From: WQXF01 sp031552825 | GTDB lineage: Bacteria; Bacillota; Clostridia; Christensenellales; Aristaeellaceae | Length of the DNA: 64,000 nt | Assembly (NCBI GenBank): GCA_031552825.1 | Contig: JAVBMD010000018.1 | Coordinates: 1 to 64,000 of the forward strand | Direction of reading: 5' to 3' | Shown here: piece by piece, positions 25,486-34,467 of the stretch | How the letters are laid out: each line of letters starts with the position of its first letter | How positions within the stretch are numbered: the first letter of the stretch is position 1 | The notes under the pieces: model-generated | What the model was told of the DNA's origin: nothing | Seen by the model: only the letters and a program-made list of their open reading frames with translations | The model's database searches: none | Made by a program: the position numbers and the translations under genes

Positions 25486-25514
25486 ATTATATCACATTTC
25501 CCGTTTTTGTGCAA
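25486..25514 (-). promoter_or_regulatory. ftsH promoter
   Basis: On the minus strand TTGCAC (25509-25514), a 17-bp spacer and TATAAT (25486-25491) lie in the 107-bp gap between hpt and ftsH. Confidence 0.75.
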
Positions 25515-25525
25515 AACAAACCGCC

Positions 25526-26080
25526 TTATTTCTCATAAATCTCCGGCTTGAGCACGCCAATTTCCGGCAGGTTGCGGTAGTGCTGATCGTAGTCCAAACC
25601 GTAGCCGACCACGAAAGCGTCGGGCACGGTGAAGCCGGTGTAATCGCTGCTCAGGTTCACGAGGCGGCGCTCCGGCTTGTCCAGCAGCGCGCATACGCGG
25701 ATCGACGACGCCCCGCGCGAGAGCAGGTTGTTTTTGAGGAAGGACATGGTCAGGCCGGTGTCGATGATGTCCTCCACCACCAGCACGTGCTTTTCCACCA
25801 GATCGCGATCCAGATCCTTCATGATGCGCACCACGCCGGAGGATTTTGTGGCGCTGCCGTAGCTGGAGATGGCCATAAAGTCGATCACCAGCGGCAGGTC
25901 GATGTGGCGGATCAGGTCGGAGAGGAAGATCACCGCGCCCTTGAGGATGCCGACGATCACCAGCTCGCGCCCCTGATAATCCCGCGTAATCTGCGCGCCC
26001 AGCTCGGCCACTCGGGTGGCGATCTGCTCACGGGTCACCAAAATTTCGGGTTGGAGATCCTGATACATACGGCTCAACAT
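25526..26080 (-). CDS. hpt: Hypoxanthine phosphoribosyltransferase
   Basis: The 184-aa purine-salvage enzyme makes IMP or GMP from hypoxanthine or guanine and PRPP. The PRPP motif VLVVEDIIDTGLT lies near residue 100, and the phosphate-binding LKGAVIF loop and the base-recognition segment VPDAFVVGYGLDYDQHYRNLP follow the family pattern. The length is typical. It lies between tilS and ftsH as in most Firmicutes. An ATG with AGGAGGATG upstream sets the start. Confidence 0.95.
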   Translation of the reverse strand: MLSRMYQDLQPEILVTREQIATRVAELGAQITRDYQGRELVIVGILKGAVIFLSDLIRHIDLPLVIDFMAISSYGSATKSSGVVRIMKDLDRDLVEKHVLVVEDIIDTGLTMSFLKNNLLSRGASSIRVCALLDKPERRLVNLSSDYTGFTVPDAFVVGYGLDYDQHYRNLPEIGVLKPEIYEK

Positions 26081-26135
26081 GTCGCATCCTCCTCTTGCTT
26101 CTCTTGCATAGGTTGCCTACATCGATCAAGAAAAT

Positions 26136-27551
26136 CTATCGCCATGGCAATTCGCCATCGTAGGTAAAGTGAACGGCACGCTCGGTGCGCGCGGTGACGG
26201 CGGCATCCTGCGCGGGCAGCAGGCCGAGGATCCATAGCACGCGCTCCCCAGCGCAGATCAGCGGAATCAATTGCCGGAAGGGGCGGTCGACGCCCCGGTC
26301 GATCAGCGTTTGCTTGAGCGCCTGCGCACCGCCCGCGCCCAGCGGGTGAAAACGATCCCCCGCGCGTCGGCTCCGCACCCGCGCACCTGCCAGCAGCGCC
26401 GCGTCGAGCACCTGCGTGCGCGCGCCGTCGCCCATCTCGCCGGGCAGCGCCGCCCGGGCGACGATCCGGCTTCCGTCGGGCAGCGGCGTCTCGCCCGAAA
26501 GCCGCAGCGGCACGGCTTGTCCGCCATAGAGACCTTCGGTCTGTTCTCCCGGCGCGAGCCAGTGCAGATGCGCCTCGCCGCGCAGCGCGCGCCATCCGCC
26601 GGGCAGGTTGCACGCCGCACCGCGCCGCGATTCCAGCAGCGCCGACAGCGCCTCGATGTGCGCCGCCTCAAGCTGCCGAAGCCCGGCTCGATGCGGTTCC
26701 TCCGCATCCTGCGCGACGATCCGCCACGCGTCGGCCAGCGCGCGCCGCCGCAGCGCCTCGTGCGCCGCGCCCAGCGCCCCGACCGGCCAGCACGCGCCGT
26801 AGGGCATGCGCCGGGGTTTGGGTAGCGCCAGCGCTGCCAGCGCCTGCCGCAGACAGTCCTCGTCGAGCGCCAGCCGCGCCGCCATGCCGCCCAGCCTGTC
26901 GATCAGGTTGGGCGCGGCCGCCGCCAGCGCGGGCAGGGTTTCGATGCGCAGCCGGTTGCGCGCCAGTGAAGGATCGGCGTTGGTGGCGTCCTCGCGCCAA
27001 TCCTGCCCGATATCGCGCAGATAGTCGCGCAGCGCCTGCCGGTGTACGCCCAGCAGCGGGCGGATCAGCGCCCCGCTCACCGGCCGCATGCCGGTCAGTC
27101 CGGCCAGCCCGCTGCCGCGCAGCAGGTGCAGCAGCACCGTCTCTGCCTGATCCTCGGCGTGATGCGCCAGCGCGATGCAGTCAGCTCCGGCTTCCGCGCG
27201 CGCCGCTTCAAGGAAGTCGTACCGCGCGCACCGCGCGGCGTCCTCCAGCCCGGCCTTGCGCAGGGCGGCCAGCGCGGGCACGTCCCGCTCGCCCAGCGCG
27301 CAGGGCACCGCCAGCGATTCGCACAGCGCCGCCACAAAGGCCGCGTCGCCCGCCGCCGCGTCGCCGCGAATGCCGTGGTTCAGGTGCGCCGCGCACAGCC
27401 GAAGCTTGCGCTCGGTTCTTACCGCGCAAAACAGCCGCAGCAACGCCACCGAATCGGCCCCGCCGCTGACGGCGATCAGCACGGCGCTGCCCGGCGGCGC
27501 CATTCCGGCCGCGTCGAGCAGCCCGGAAAATCGCGCCTCCAAGCCGTGCAT
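26136..27551 (-). CDS. tilS: tRNA(Ile)-lysidine synthetase TilS
   Basis: The 471-aa enzyme converts the wobble cytidine of the tRNA(Ile2) anticodon to lysidine. The PP-loop ATP-binding motif VSGGADSV occupies residues 28-35. The LNHGIRG segment, the HHAEDQAETVL segment and the C-terminal substrate-binding domain are all recognisable. It sits immediately downstream of spoIIE on the same strand and 55 bp before hpt. Confidence 0.93.
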   Translation of the reverse strand: MHGLEARFSGLLDAAGMAPPGSAVLIAVSGGADSVALLRLFCAVRTERKLRLCAAHLNHGIRGDAAAGDAAFVAALCESLAVPCALGERDVPALAALRKAGLEDAARCARYDFLEAARAEAGADCIALAHHAEDQAETVLLHLLRGSGLAGLTGMRPVSGALIRPLLGVHRQALRDYLRDIGQDWREDATNADPSLARNRLRIETLPALAAAAPNLIDRLGGMAARLALDEDCLRQALAALALPKPRRMPYGACWPVGALGAAHEALRRRALADAWRIVAQDAEEPHRAGLRQLEAAHIEALSALLESRRGAACNLPGGWRALRGEAHLHWLAPGEQTEGLYGGQAVPLRLSGETPLPDGSRIVARAALPGEMGDGARTQVLDAALLAGARVRSRRAGDRFHPLGAGGAQALKQTLIDRGVDRPFRQLIPLICAGERVLWILGLLPAQDAAVTARTERAVHFTYDGELPWR

Positions 27552-27632
27552 CGCAGCGCCCCCTTCGAAACTACCCCAACATATTGTAACCGTTTACCAT
27601 TCGAAGCGCAAGATCCTTAATAAACAGAAAAA

Positions 27633-27671
27633 GGCGGGGATTCTTCGAAACATTGTTCGAATCGCCCCGCC
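27633..27671 (-). terminator. Terminator downstream of spoIIE
   Basis: GGCGGGG (27633-27639) pairs with CCCCGCC (27665-27671), extended by an imperfect inner stem (ATTC/GAAT). On the minus strand it is followed by TTTTTCTGTTT, giving a rho-independent terminator between spoIIE and tilS. Confidence 0.75.
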
Positions 27672-27685
27672 GTTTTCTGCCGCCG

Positions 27686-30103
27686 CTACACCACGTTGCG
27701 CCCGCGCTCCCCGGTACCCAGAATCGGCGCCGACTGCTCGTTTTGCAGCAGCAGGCGCGCGCAAAGCGCCGTCATGTCGTCGCGCGGACAGTCGCCCTGG
27801 TTGGCCAGCGCGCGCTGCAGCAGCGAATCGGCGATGCTCTGCGCGGGCAGCGCGTGGTGCTTGATCAGCGCGCGCGCGATGCCCTCCTCGCCGCCGGGAT
27901 AGGTGTCGGCCACGCCGTCGGAAAGCAGCACCACCAAGTCCCCCTCCTGCAGCCGCATGCGGTAGGAGCGCGGGCGGATGTTGCTGAGGATGCCCAGCGG
28001 CAGCGTCTCCCCGGCGATGGGGCGGCAGGCGTCGCCGCGCACCACGTAGGAGGTGCAGGCGCCCAGCTTCTCAAACGCCGCCTCGCCGTTGTGCAGATCC
28101 AGCAGGCACAGATCCATGGTGGCGAACATGTCCTGCCCGGCGCAGGAGAGCAGCAGGCCGTTGACCGCCACCAGCGCCTGCGCCCGCGTGTATCCGGCGT
28201 TCAAGCATTGCTGGAGCAGCAGCAGCGTGGCTTGGCTCTCCTGCTTGGCACGCGCGCCGCTGCCCATGCCGTCGCTGAGCGCCAATAGCTGCCGCCCGCC
28301 GGAGAGCCGCCGCACCAGACAACCGTCGCCCGCCTCGGTCTCGCCGTGCTTGGTGCGCTTGGCGATGCCCACGTCGACCTCCAGCGAGGCCTCCTGCTCG
28401 AACAGCACCTCGGTTTCCTCCATCGCCTCGTCGAGCCGCAGGCGCATGGGCATGCCCGCCGCCTTGGAAACCAGCCTCCCCGCCTCGCGCAGCTGCTCGG
28501 TATCCGGCCCGCTGAGCAGCACCTCCACCCGGCCGCCCACCTGCGTCACCGTCAGCACCTCGCCGATGATCCCCGCCTGCGTCAGCGCCCGCTGCACCCG
28601 CCGCTGCAGCGCGGGCAAAAACGCCGTCTCCTCCCGCAGCGCACGCGCCACCCCCTGCATGCACTGCGCCAAGCCCTCGAACTGCACCCCCGCCAGCGCG
28701 CGCGCCTCGGCCTGCCGCGCCTCCAGCGCCAACTGCCGCGCCTCCTCGCGCAGCATCTCGCCCAGCGCCCCGGGCAGCCGCGCGGCGCGCGTGCAGCCGA
28801 TCAGCGCCACGGTATGCGTCACGTCCTCCGCGTCGATGTCCCGCTCCTCGCCGATCTCGATCAGGCTGCCGAGCACCTGCGCGGTTTCTTCGCGCTTCTT
28901 CTGCCAGCAGTGCCGACGCCGGTCGCACTCCGCGCAGTGCAGCGCCGCCAGTCGGCTCAGCCGCTCCGGCATCTCCATGCTCAGCGCCTCGGCTTGGGGC
29001 AGCGCGTCGGGCAGGGTGCTCAGGCTGCGCGCGCGGCTCTCCAGCGCGTGGGCAAAGGCGGCGCTCACCGCCTCGGGCCGCACCGCGCCCTCCTCGTTCG
29101 CAGGCGCGGCGTATTGGTAGAAAACACTGGTGAGCCCTGCGGGCAGCGCAAAGCAGAGCCCTACGCCCAGCGCCAGCGGCGAGAGCGCGCCCCAGCCCAG
29201 CGTGCCGCCGCGCAGCAGCGCCGCCCCGGCCACCGCGCCCAGCAGAAAGAACAGCGCCGACATGCCCAGCCGCCGCCCGCCCATACCCCCGGCCAGCGCG
29301 CCGCCCGCGCCCAGCGCCACGATCATCCATGGCTGCACGCCGCCCACCACCAGCGCGCTGCCCAGCGCCACGCCGCCCAGCAGCCCGCCGCTCGCACCGC
29401 AGCCCATGGCCAGCATCAGCGTCGCGCCCGCCGCCAGCGCGGCGCCCAGATTGCATTCGCCGAGCGCAAACGGCGTGCCGCCCAGCGCCAGCGCGCCCAG
29501 CCCCAGCAGCGCGCAGAGGCGTTCGTCGCTGCGCAGCGGGCGCGGACGCTCGCGCAGCACCGTGCAGAGCTGATAAAACACCGGCGCCACCGTCACCGCC
29601 ACCGCCGCGCCCAGCACGCACTGCACCCGCGCGATGAAGCTCGCCCCAGGCAGCAGCGGCACCGGCAAAAGCAGCATCAGCCCCGCGGCGATCCCGGCGC
29701 GCAGCGGGCGCTGGCGCGGATCCTTGCCCTTCCATAGCGGGAAGGAAAGCCACAGCGCCGCGCACGCCGGGGCCTGCCACCAGTTCGCCCACGCCGACGC
29801 GTCCCACCGCAGCAGGATGCCCAGCACGCAACCGACGAAGGCGCTGGGCGCGCCCCACCACGGCGAAAGCTGCGCTGCGAAGGCCGCCACGGCGAACGGC
29901 CTGCTGCCGTCGGGCATCGGCGCGCAGGCCAGCAGCGCGAAGCAGCCCGCCGAGGCCAGCCACGCGCGCAGCGTGCCGGTGCGCAGCGTGCCCGCCAGCC
30001 CGCCGGCCAGCGAATCCAGCGCGCCACCTAGCTTGCGCATCCTCTGTGAGCTTGTCCCTTTTCTGTTTTCCCCGCGCTCCATGCGCGAGAAGTTCTGCGC
30101 CAT
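27686..30103 (-). CDS. spoIIE: Stage II sporulation protein E (SpoIIE phosphatase)
   Basis: This 805-aa protein has ~10 N-terminal membrane helices, a central regulatory region with a Cys-rich patch (LHCAECDRRRHCW) and a C-terminal PP2C-type Ser/Thr phosphatase domain. PP2C motifs LALSDGMGSG (near 610) and VVLLSDGVADTY (near 727) carry metal-binding aspartates. In the forespore SpoIIE dephosphorylates SpoIIAA to activate sigma-F. Length and layout match the family. This is the clearest sign that the host sporulates, and spoIIE-tilS-hpt-ftsH is the usual Firmicutes order. Confidence 0.94.
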   Translation of the reverse strand: MAQNFSRMERGENRKGTSSQRMRKLGGALDSLAGGLAGTLRTGTLRAWLASAGCFALLACAPMPDGSRPFAVAAFAAQLSPWWGAPSAFVGCVLGILLRWDASAWANWWQAPACAALWLSFPLWKGKDPRQRPLRAGIAAGLMLLLPVPLLPGASFIARVQCVLGAAVAVTVAPVFYQLCTVLRERPRPLRSDERLCALLGLGALALGGTPFALGECNLGAALAAGATLMLAMGCGASGGLLGGVALGSALVVGGVQPWMIVALGAGGALAGGMGGRRLGMSALFFLLGAVAGAALLRGGTLGWGALSPLALGVGLCFALPAGLTSVFYQYAAPANEEGAVRPEAVSAAFAHALESRARSLSTLPDALPQAEALSMEMPERLSRLAALHCAECDRRRHCWQKKREETAQVLGSLIEIGEERDIDAEDVTHTVALIGCTRAARLPGALGEMLREEARQLALEARQAEARALAGVQFEGLAQCMQGVARALREETAFLPALQRRVQRALTQAGIIGEVLTVTQVGGRVEVLLSGPDTEQLREAGRLVSKAAGMPMRLRLDEAMEETEVLFEQEASLEVDVGIAKRTKHGETEAGDGCLVRRLSGGRQLLALSDGMGSGARAKQESQATLLLLQQCLNAGYTRAQALVAVNGLLLSCAGQDMFATMDLCLLDLHNGEAAFEKLGACTSYVVRGDACRPIAGETLPLGILSNIRPRSYRMRLQEGDLVVLLSDGVADTYPGGEEGIARALIKHHALPAQSIADSLLQRALANQGDCPRDDMTALCARLLLQNEQSAPILGTGERGRNVV

Positions 30104-30264
30104 GCCCCCACCCCCGCGCTACATCATGCGTTCAATCATATCGTCGATTGTAGCATCGGCTTGTCCCGCACGTTTGTAGATTCGCGGCGCGAAAAAGCGC
30201 GGTCGTTTCGCATAGGGGGACAGATTTCGCGCTTTGGCGCGGAGCGGTGCGCAGGGATACAAAA

Positions 30265-30281
30265 AGCGCCGGGAGCGGCGC
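30265..30281 (-). terminator. Terminator downstream of the unknown gene
   Basis: AGCGCC (30265-30270) pairs with GGCGCT (30276-30281) around a 5-nt loop. On the minus strand the stem is followed by TTTT. The rest of 30104-30314 has no recognisable gene. Confidence 0.55.
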
Positions 30282-30314
30282 TGTTCGCGAACGGGGTAGA
30301 TTCCGTCTCCAGTC

Positions 30315-31013
30315 TCACTCCGGTTGAAGCCCTTGGTTCATCGCCACAACCCAATCGGGATAATCCTCGCGAATATCGCCCTTGCGATCCGTCTCGACGC
30401 GGATCAGCTTGCCCTTTTTCATGATCGAGGCGATGCGCTCCGCGTCCCGCTTGTCCCAGCTCCCATGCCCGATGCGGCAAACTACAGGCGCACCAGTGAG
30501 CACAACCGTTTGATATTCTGTGTCCCAGATCTCCATTTCCGCAATAGGTTCAAACGCAATGAGCGCTAGCGCAGCACTCGCGAAATACATAGGGCAATTG
30601 GCAATCGTGCCGTCATAGGCGTATTCGTCCCCTTGCAACCATAGAGAGCCACCGTAATAGCGATCCCAATAATCGCCCGGCTCATGTGTGCGCAATGCTA
30701 TATCCGCTTGCTGGCAAAACTGCCTTCTGTTATCGTACAGCTCGAACTCCTCGTCCGTCTCGCCGTCCCTCCACTCCCCATCGTCCTTGCCAGCAATATG
30801 CTCGCCGAGATGATTCTCACAAGCGATCAGCCGGATTCCGATTCTTTTGATCTCGCCGATATAGTCAAGCTCCTCCGGATCATTTTCGTATTCATCACAG
30901 CCACAGCTCCCGATCTTTAGCGCGAGATGTTGTACATCCTCATCGAGTACCTCGCTCCATGTAAAATACGAGGTCGTCTCGAGAAAACGCAAGCACAGCT
31001 CGTCTTTCATCAT
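30315..31013 (-). CDS. Hypothetical protein, unknown family
   Basis: I do not recognise this 232-aa protein. It is acidic, rich in Asp, Glu and Tyr/Trp, has no signal peptide or membrane helix, and carries a CGC motif near residue 38. Base composition is lower in GC than the neighbours, which hints at transfer. Two adjacent ATGs (31013 and 31010) are possible starts; GAGGAA overlaps the stop of the fruK-like gene 4 bp upstream. It is followed by a terminator hairpin. The gene is probably real because of its length, composition and position in the operon. Confidence 0.6.
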   Translation of the reverse strand: MMKDELCLRFLETTSYFTWSEVLDEDVQHLALKIGSCGCDEYENDPEELDYIGEIKRIGIRLIACENHLGEHIAGKDDGEWRDGETDEEFELYDNRRQFCQQADIALRTHEPGDYWDRYYGGSLWLQGDEYAYDGTIANCPMYFASAALALIAFEPIAEMEIWDTEYQTVVLTGAPVVCRIGHGSWDKRDAERIASIMKKGKLIRVETDRKGDIREDYPDWVVAMNQGLQPE

Positions 31014-31017
31014 TTCC

Positions 31018-31947
31018 TCACACCGCCCCCACCTTCACGGTCTGAAAAATCTCCTCATAAGCCTCGAACCGCATCAGCCCGTCGTGCGGATCGGCGACGG
31101 TGGCGGTGGCGGCGGCGACGCCGCAGCGCAGCGCGTGCTTGAGCCCGCCGCCCTCGCGCAGCCCCTTGATGATGCCCGCGATCATCGAATCCCCGGCGCA
31201 TACCGTGGAATGCACCGGCACGCTGATGCCGGGCGCGAACAGCGTCGTCTTGCCGTCGGTGAGCAACGCGCCCTCGCCGCCCATCGAAACCGCCACCAGC
31301 TCCACGCCCAGCGCGATCATCGAAAAGGCGGCGTCGCGGATGTCGCGCAGGGTGGCCAGCTTTTTGCCGCTGGCCTCCTCCAGCTCGTTTAGGTTGGGCT
31401 TGATGAGAAACGGATGCGCCGAAAGATTGCCGCGCAGCTTATCGCCGCCCACATCTACCACGCAGCGGCAGCCCGCCGGAAGCTCGCCGATCAGCGTATT
31501 ATAGTAATCCTCCGGGCAGCCCGGCGGCAGGCTGCCGGTCAGCACCAGATAATCGCTCTTCCCGGCTTGGCGCAGCACCTCGGCGCGCACCTGCTCCAGA
31601 TGCTCCGCCGTCACCGCGCCGCCGGGTTCATTCAGCTCGGTCACGGTGCGCTCGCGCATGTCGCGGATCTTTAAGTTGACGCGCACCGAGCCGGGCGTGC
31701 GCACAAAGCCAGCCTCCACGCCGTCGCGCGCCAGCCGGTTTAAGATCACCTCTCCGCCTTCCTGCGCCAGCAGCCCCACGCAGGCTGCGGGCATGCCGAG
31801 GCGGCGCGCTACCACCGCCACGTTGACGCCCTTGCCCGCGCCGTCGCTGCGCTCGGCGAGGATGCGGTTGGTACCGCCCACGGTAAACTGATCGACCTGC
31901 ACGGTGCGGTCGACGCTGGGATTGAGGCATAGCGCGGTCAGCTGCAT
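31018..31947 (-). CDS. 1-phosphofructokinase-like PfkB kinase (FruK/LacC type)
   Basis: The 309-aa kinase has the FruK/LacC N-terminus LCLNPSVDRTV, the substrate-binding region GAGKGVNVAVVARRLG, TGSLPPG and KPNLNELEEASG. It should phosphorylate a sugar phosphate such as fructose-1-phosphate. The catalytic signature reads STVCAGDSMIAG: the first Gly of the usual GAGD is Cys, while the catalytic Asp remains. There is no fru PTS gene nearby. AGGAGAG precedes the ATG, and a membrane glycosyltransferase-like gene lies upstream. Confidence 0.82.
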   Translation of the reverse strand: MQLTALCLNPSVDRTVQVDQFTVGGTNRILAERSDGAGKGVNVAVVARRLGMPAACVGLLAQEGGEVILNRLARDGVEAGFVRTPGSVRVNLKIRDMRERTVTELNEPGGAVTAEHLEQVRAEVLRQAGKSDYLVLTGSLPPGCPEDYYNTLIGELPAGCRCVVDVGGDKLRGNLSAHPFLIKPNLNELEEASGKKLATLRDIRDAAFSMIALGVELVAVSMGGEGALLTDGKTTLFAPGISVPVHSTVCAGDSMIAGIIKGLREGGGLKHALRCGVAAATATVADPHDGLMRFEAYEEIFQTVKVGAV

Positions 31948-31964
31948 AGCGATCTCTCCTTTGG

Positions 31965-33401
31965 CTAGTCCTTCAGTCGTCGAATTTCGTTATAGTCATT
32001 CTCCGCGATCTTCTCGTATTTCGCATCGATCAGCGCCATCACGCGCGGATCGATGGGCGTGGTCATGTCCTTGTTGATGGGCAGCGCCAGCCATCGCGGC
32101 GGATGCTGTTCAAACATCGCGAGCAACTCCCGCATCAGCGCCGGATCGACCTGCGCCAGTATCTCCTGCATAAAGAAGATGCGCCGCGCCGGGGTGATGC
32201 CGCTGGCCACGTACCACTTGGGCTCCACGCGGTAGCCCAGCGCGTCGCCTCGCTCCGCGAATGGAATATGCGCCGCCAGCTCGCGGCATTCCTCGGTATA
32301 CCGCGGATATTCCGCCAGCAGCGCCCGTGCGCTCCCGATCTGCGCCGCGCCGCCCCAAAGCAGCGCCGCGCAGGCCGCCGCGCAAACCGCAGCGCGCATC
32401 GTGCGCTCTCGCCGCGCATCCCGCGCCGCGCCCAGCACCCCCGCCACGCCCAGCAGCGCCGCCGGAATGCAGATCAGCAGGTAATGGCCGTAGCCCTTGG
32501 GCGAGAGCAGCGTGCCCGCACCGCCGAGCAGCGCCGCGCATAGGATGCCCCACCAGTACGCGCGCACATCCTTCCTGCAAAGCAGCGCCGCCGCCGCGCA
32601 CAGCGCGCACAGCGCGACGAACGCTCCTCGCTTGCTCAGCAGCAGCTCCACGCGCCCAAAGAACGGCGCCTGCGTGTACAGCACATTATGCACAAACGCG
32701 CCGTAGTAAAAATCGCCCAGCGCGCCCTTGGCCGCGAAGTAGAACACAAACGGCAGCACCGCCAGCGCCGCGCCCGCCGCGCAGGCAGCCGCGCCGCGCC
32801 AAAAAGCCTTGGGCTCGCGCAGCAACAGCCACGCGCTCAGCGCCAGCACCAGCCCGGCGATGGGCAGCGCGTTGTTAAGCCGCACCATGGCGCACAGCCC
32901 GGCCATCGCCCCGATACCCAGCGGGTAGCGCCACGGCCGCGCGGGATCCTGCGCAAAGGCCAGCCCCCATTCCAGCGCCAGCAGGGTGAACAAATTGCAG
33001 TATTCCTCGGTGTAGTTGCCGCCATCCAGCCAAAGCCCCATCAGCGCCAGATACGCAAGCTGCACCACCCACGCCCCGCGCACCGCCAGCCGATCGGCGA
33101 TGCGCCGGATCACGCGCAGCGAGGCGAACAGAAACAGCAGTTCCATCACCCAGATCGAGGTGGTGCCGGGCCACACGGCCTGCGCCAGCGCGTTGATGTA
33201 GAAGATCACCGGCCCCTTGTGGTCGAAGATATCGGCATACGGCACCGCGCCGCCCGCGATGGCGCGCCCGATGGTCACAAAGATGGCGCTGTCGCTGCCG
33301 TAGGCGCGAAAGAGCGGGCTGTTGGCGGTCAGCATCGCCAGCGAGAAGGCCAGCGCCATGCCAAAGGTAACGACGCAGGCGCTCCAACGGCTCTTTTTCA
33401 T
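31965..33401 (-). CDS. Polytopic membrane protein, GT-C glycosyltransferase-like
   Basis: The 478-aa protein has about ten hydrophobic helices after a short basic start (MKKSRWSACVVTFGMALAF). The first extracellular loop carries YADIFDHKGPVIFYINAL, which resembles the acidic loop of GT-C/PMT-type glycosyltransferases (D/E near the first helix). The rest is weakly conserved. I infer lipid-linked sugar transfer at the membrane, without a known acceptor. The ATG at 33401 has AAGGAG upstream; an earlier frame start adds 37 residues of non-coding-like sequence. Confidence 0.72.
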   Translation of the reverse strand: MKKSRWSACVVTFGMALAFSLAMLTANSPLFRAYGSDSAIFVTIGRAIAGGAVPYADIFDHKGPVIFYINALAQAVWPGTTSIWVMELLFLFASLRVIRRIADRLAVRGAWVVQLAYLALMGLWLDGGNYTEEYCNLFTLLALEWGLAFAQDPARPWRYPLGIGAMAGLCAMVRLNNALPIAGLVLALSAWLLLREPKAFWRGAAACAAGAALAVLPFVFYFAAKGALGDFYYGAFVHNVLYTQAPFFGRVELLLSKRGAFVALCALCAAAALLCRKDVRAYWWGILCAALLGGAGTLLSPKGYGHYLLICIPAALLGVAGVLGAARDARRERTMRAAVCAAACAALLWGGAAQIGSARALLAEYPRYTEECRELAAHIPFAERGDALGYRVEPKWYVASGITPARRIFFMQEILAQVDPALMRELLAMFEQHPPRWLALPINKDMTTPIDPRVMALIDAKYEKIAENDYNEIRRLKD

Positions 33402-33459
33402 GCTCTCGCTCCTTGTCTCCCGCGCTTTTCGCCCATCCATGCCGCAAAGGGGACGTTTT

Positions 33460-33488
33460 TTTATACCATAGCCGCTGTATCCTGTCAA
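33460..33488 (-). promoter_or_regulatory. Promoter of the GT-C/fruK-like operon
   Basis: On the minus strand TTGACA (33483-33488) is followed after 17 bp by TATAAA (33460-33465). Confidence 0.75.
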
Positions 33489-33491
33489 ACA

Positions 33492-33520
33492 TTGCTCCGC
33501 ATCGCACGGCATGGTATACT
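33492..33520 (+). promoter_or_regulatory. Promoter of the lipid kinase gene
   Basis: TTGCTC (33492-33497) and TATACT (33515-33520) are spaced by 17 bp. It abuts the divergent promoter at 33460-33488, so the two probably compete for polymerase. Confidence 0.65.
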
Positions 33521-33549
33521 GATTCTATAAAAAACAGGAGGAACCTCCT

Positions 33550-34467
33550 TTGCACGCCTCACAATCCGAGCCACAAAAGACGCTGCTGCTCATCGTCAAC
33601 CCGCGCGCGGGCAAGCGCGTCGGGCGCGGTTTCGAGCGCAAATTGCTCGGGCAGTGGAATGCGCACGGCCTGCAGGTCACCGTCGTGCGCACCTCGCGTC
33701 GCGGCCAAGCGGCGGAGCTGGCCGCGCAGCTCGCCGGGCAGTACGACCGGGTGGCCTGCGTCGGCGGCGACGGCACGTTGCATGAGGTGGTCTGCGGGCT
33801 GATGCGCCTGCCCAATCCGCCGCCGCTGGGCTATATCCCCGCCGGTACCTTCAACGACGTGGCGCACAGCCTGGGGCTGCCCACGAAGGCTGTGGCCGCC
33901 GGGCGCGTGGTCGTGCGCGATACGGCACGGGCGCTGGATGTCGGCTCGTTTGAGGTCGGCTCGCGCAAAGATACCTTCTTTGCCTACATCGCCTGCTTCG
34001 GGCTGTTCACCGACATCCCCTACCTGACCTCACAGCGCAAGAAGCAGCTCATCGGCCGCCTCGCCTATTTCTGGGACGGCACGTTTCGCTTGCGCCACGT
34101 CCCCTCCCAGCGCGTGCGCATCGAGCATGACGGCGGCGCGATCGAGGAGGAGCTCATCCTTTGCGCCGTCAGCAACACGCGGCGCTTCGCCGGGGGCATC
34201 GTACGCTTTGACGATCCGGCGCTGGACGACGGGCTGTTCGAGCTGCTGCTCGTCAAAAAGCCGCGCGGCTTTTGGGCGCTGGCGCGGCTCTTCTGGCAGG
34301 TGATCCATCAGCGGTTCGATCCGGCGCTGGTGACGCTGCTGCGCACCAGCTTTGTACGCGTATGCAGCGAGCAACCCATTCAGTGGACGTTGGACGGAGA
34401 AAACGGCGGCCTCCATCGCGAGGCCACCGTCAGAAACTTGCGCCAAGGTTTGCGTATAATCTTATAA
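33550..34467 (+). CDS. Diacylglycerol kinase-family lipid kinase (YegS/DagK-like)
   Basis: This 305-aa protein has the DAGK catalytic fold: LLIVNPRAGKR near the N-terminus, GGDGTLHEVVCGL with the nucleotide-binding loop, and PAGTFNDVAHSLG. The C-terminal beta-sandwich with DGLFELLLVKKP and WTLDGENGG completes the family. It would phosphorylate diacylglycerol or another lipid at the membrane. The start is a TTG preceded by AGGAGG; no ATG lies closer to the conserved N-terminus. The 3' end overlaps the convergent Fpg-like gene by 6 bp. Confidence 0.88.
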   Translation: MHASQSEPQKTLLLIVNPRAGKRVGRGFERKLLGQWNAHGLQVTVVRTSRRGQAAELAAQLAGQYDRVACVGGDGTLHEVVCGLMRLPNPPPLGYIPAGTFNDVAHSLGLPTKAVAAGRVVVRDTARALDVGSFEVGSRKDTFFAYIACFGLFTDIPYLTSQRKKQLIGRLAYFWDGTFRLRHVPSQRVRIEHDGGAIEEELILCAVSNTRRFAGGIVRFDDPALDDGLFELLLVKKPRGFWALARLFWQVIHQRFDPALVTLLRTSFVRVCSEQPIQWTLDGENGGLHREATVRNLRQGLRIIL

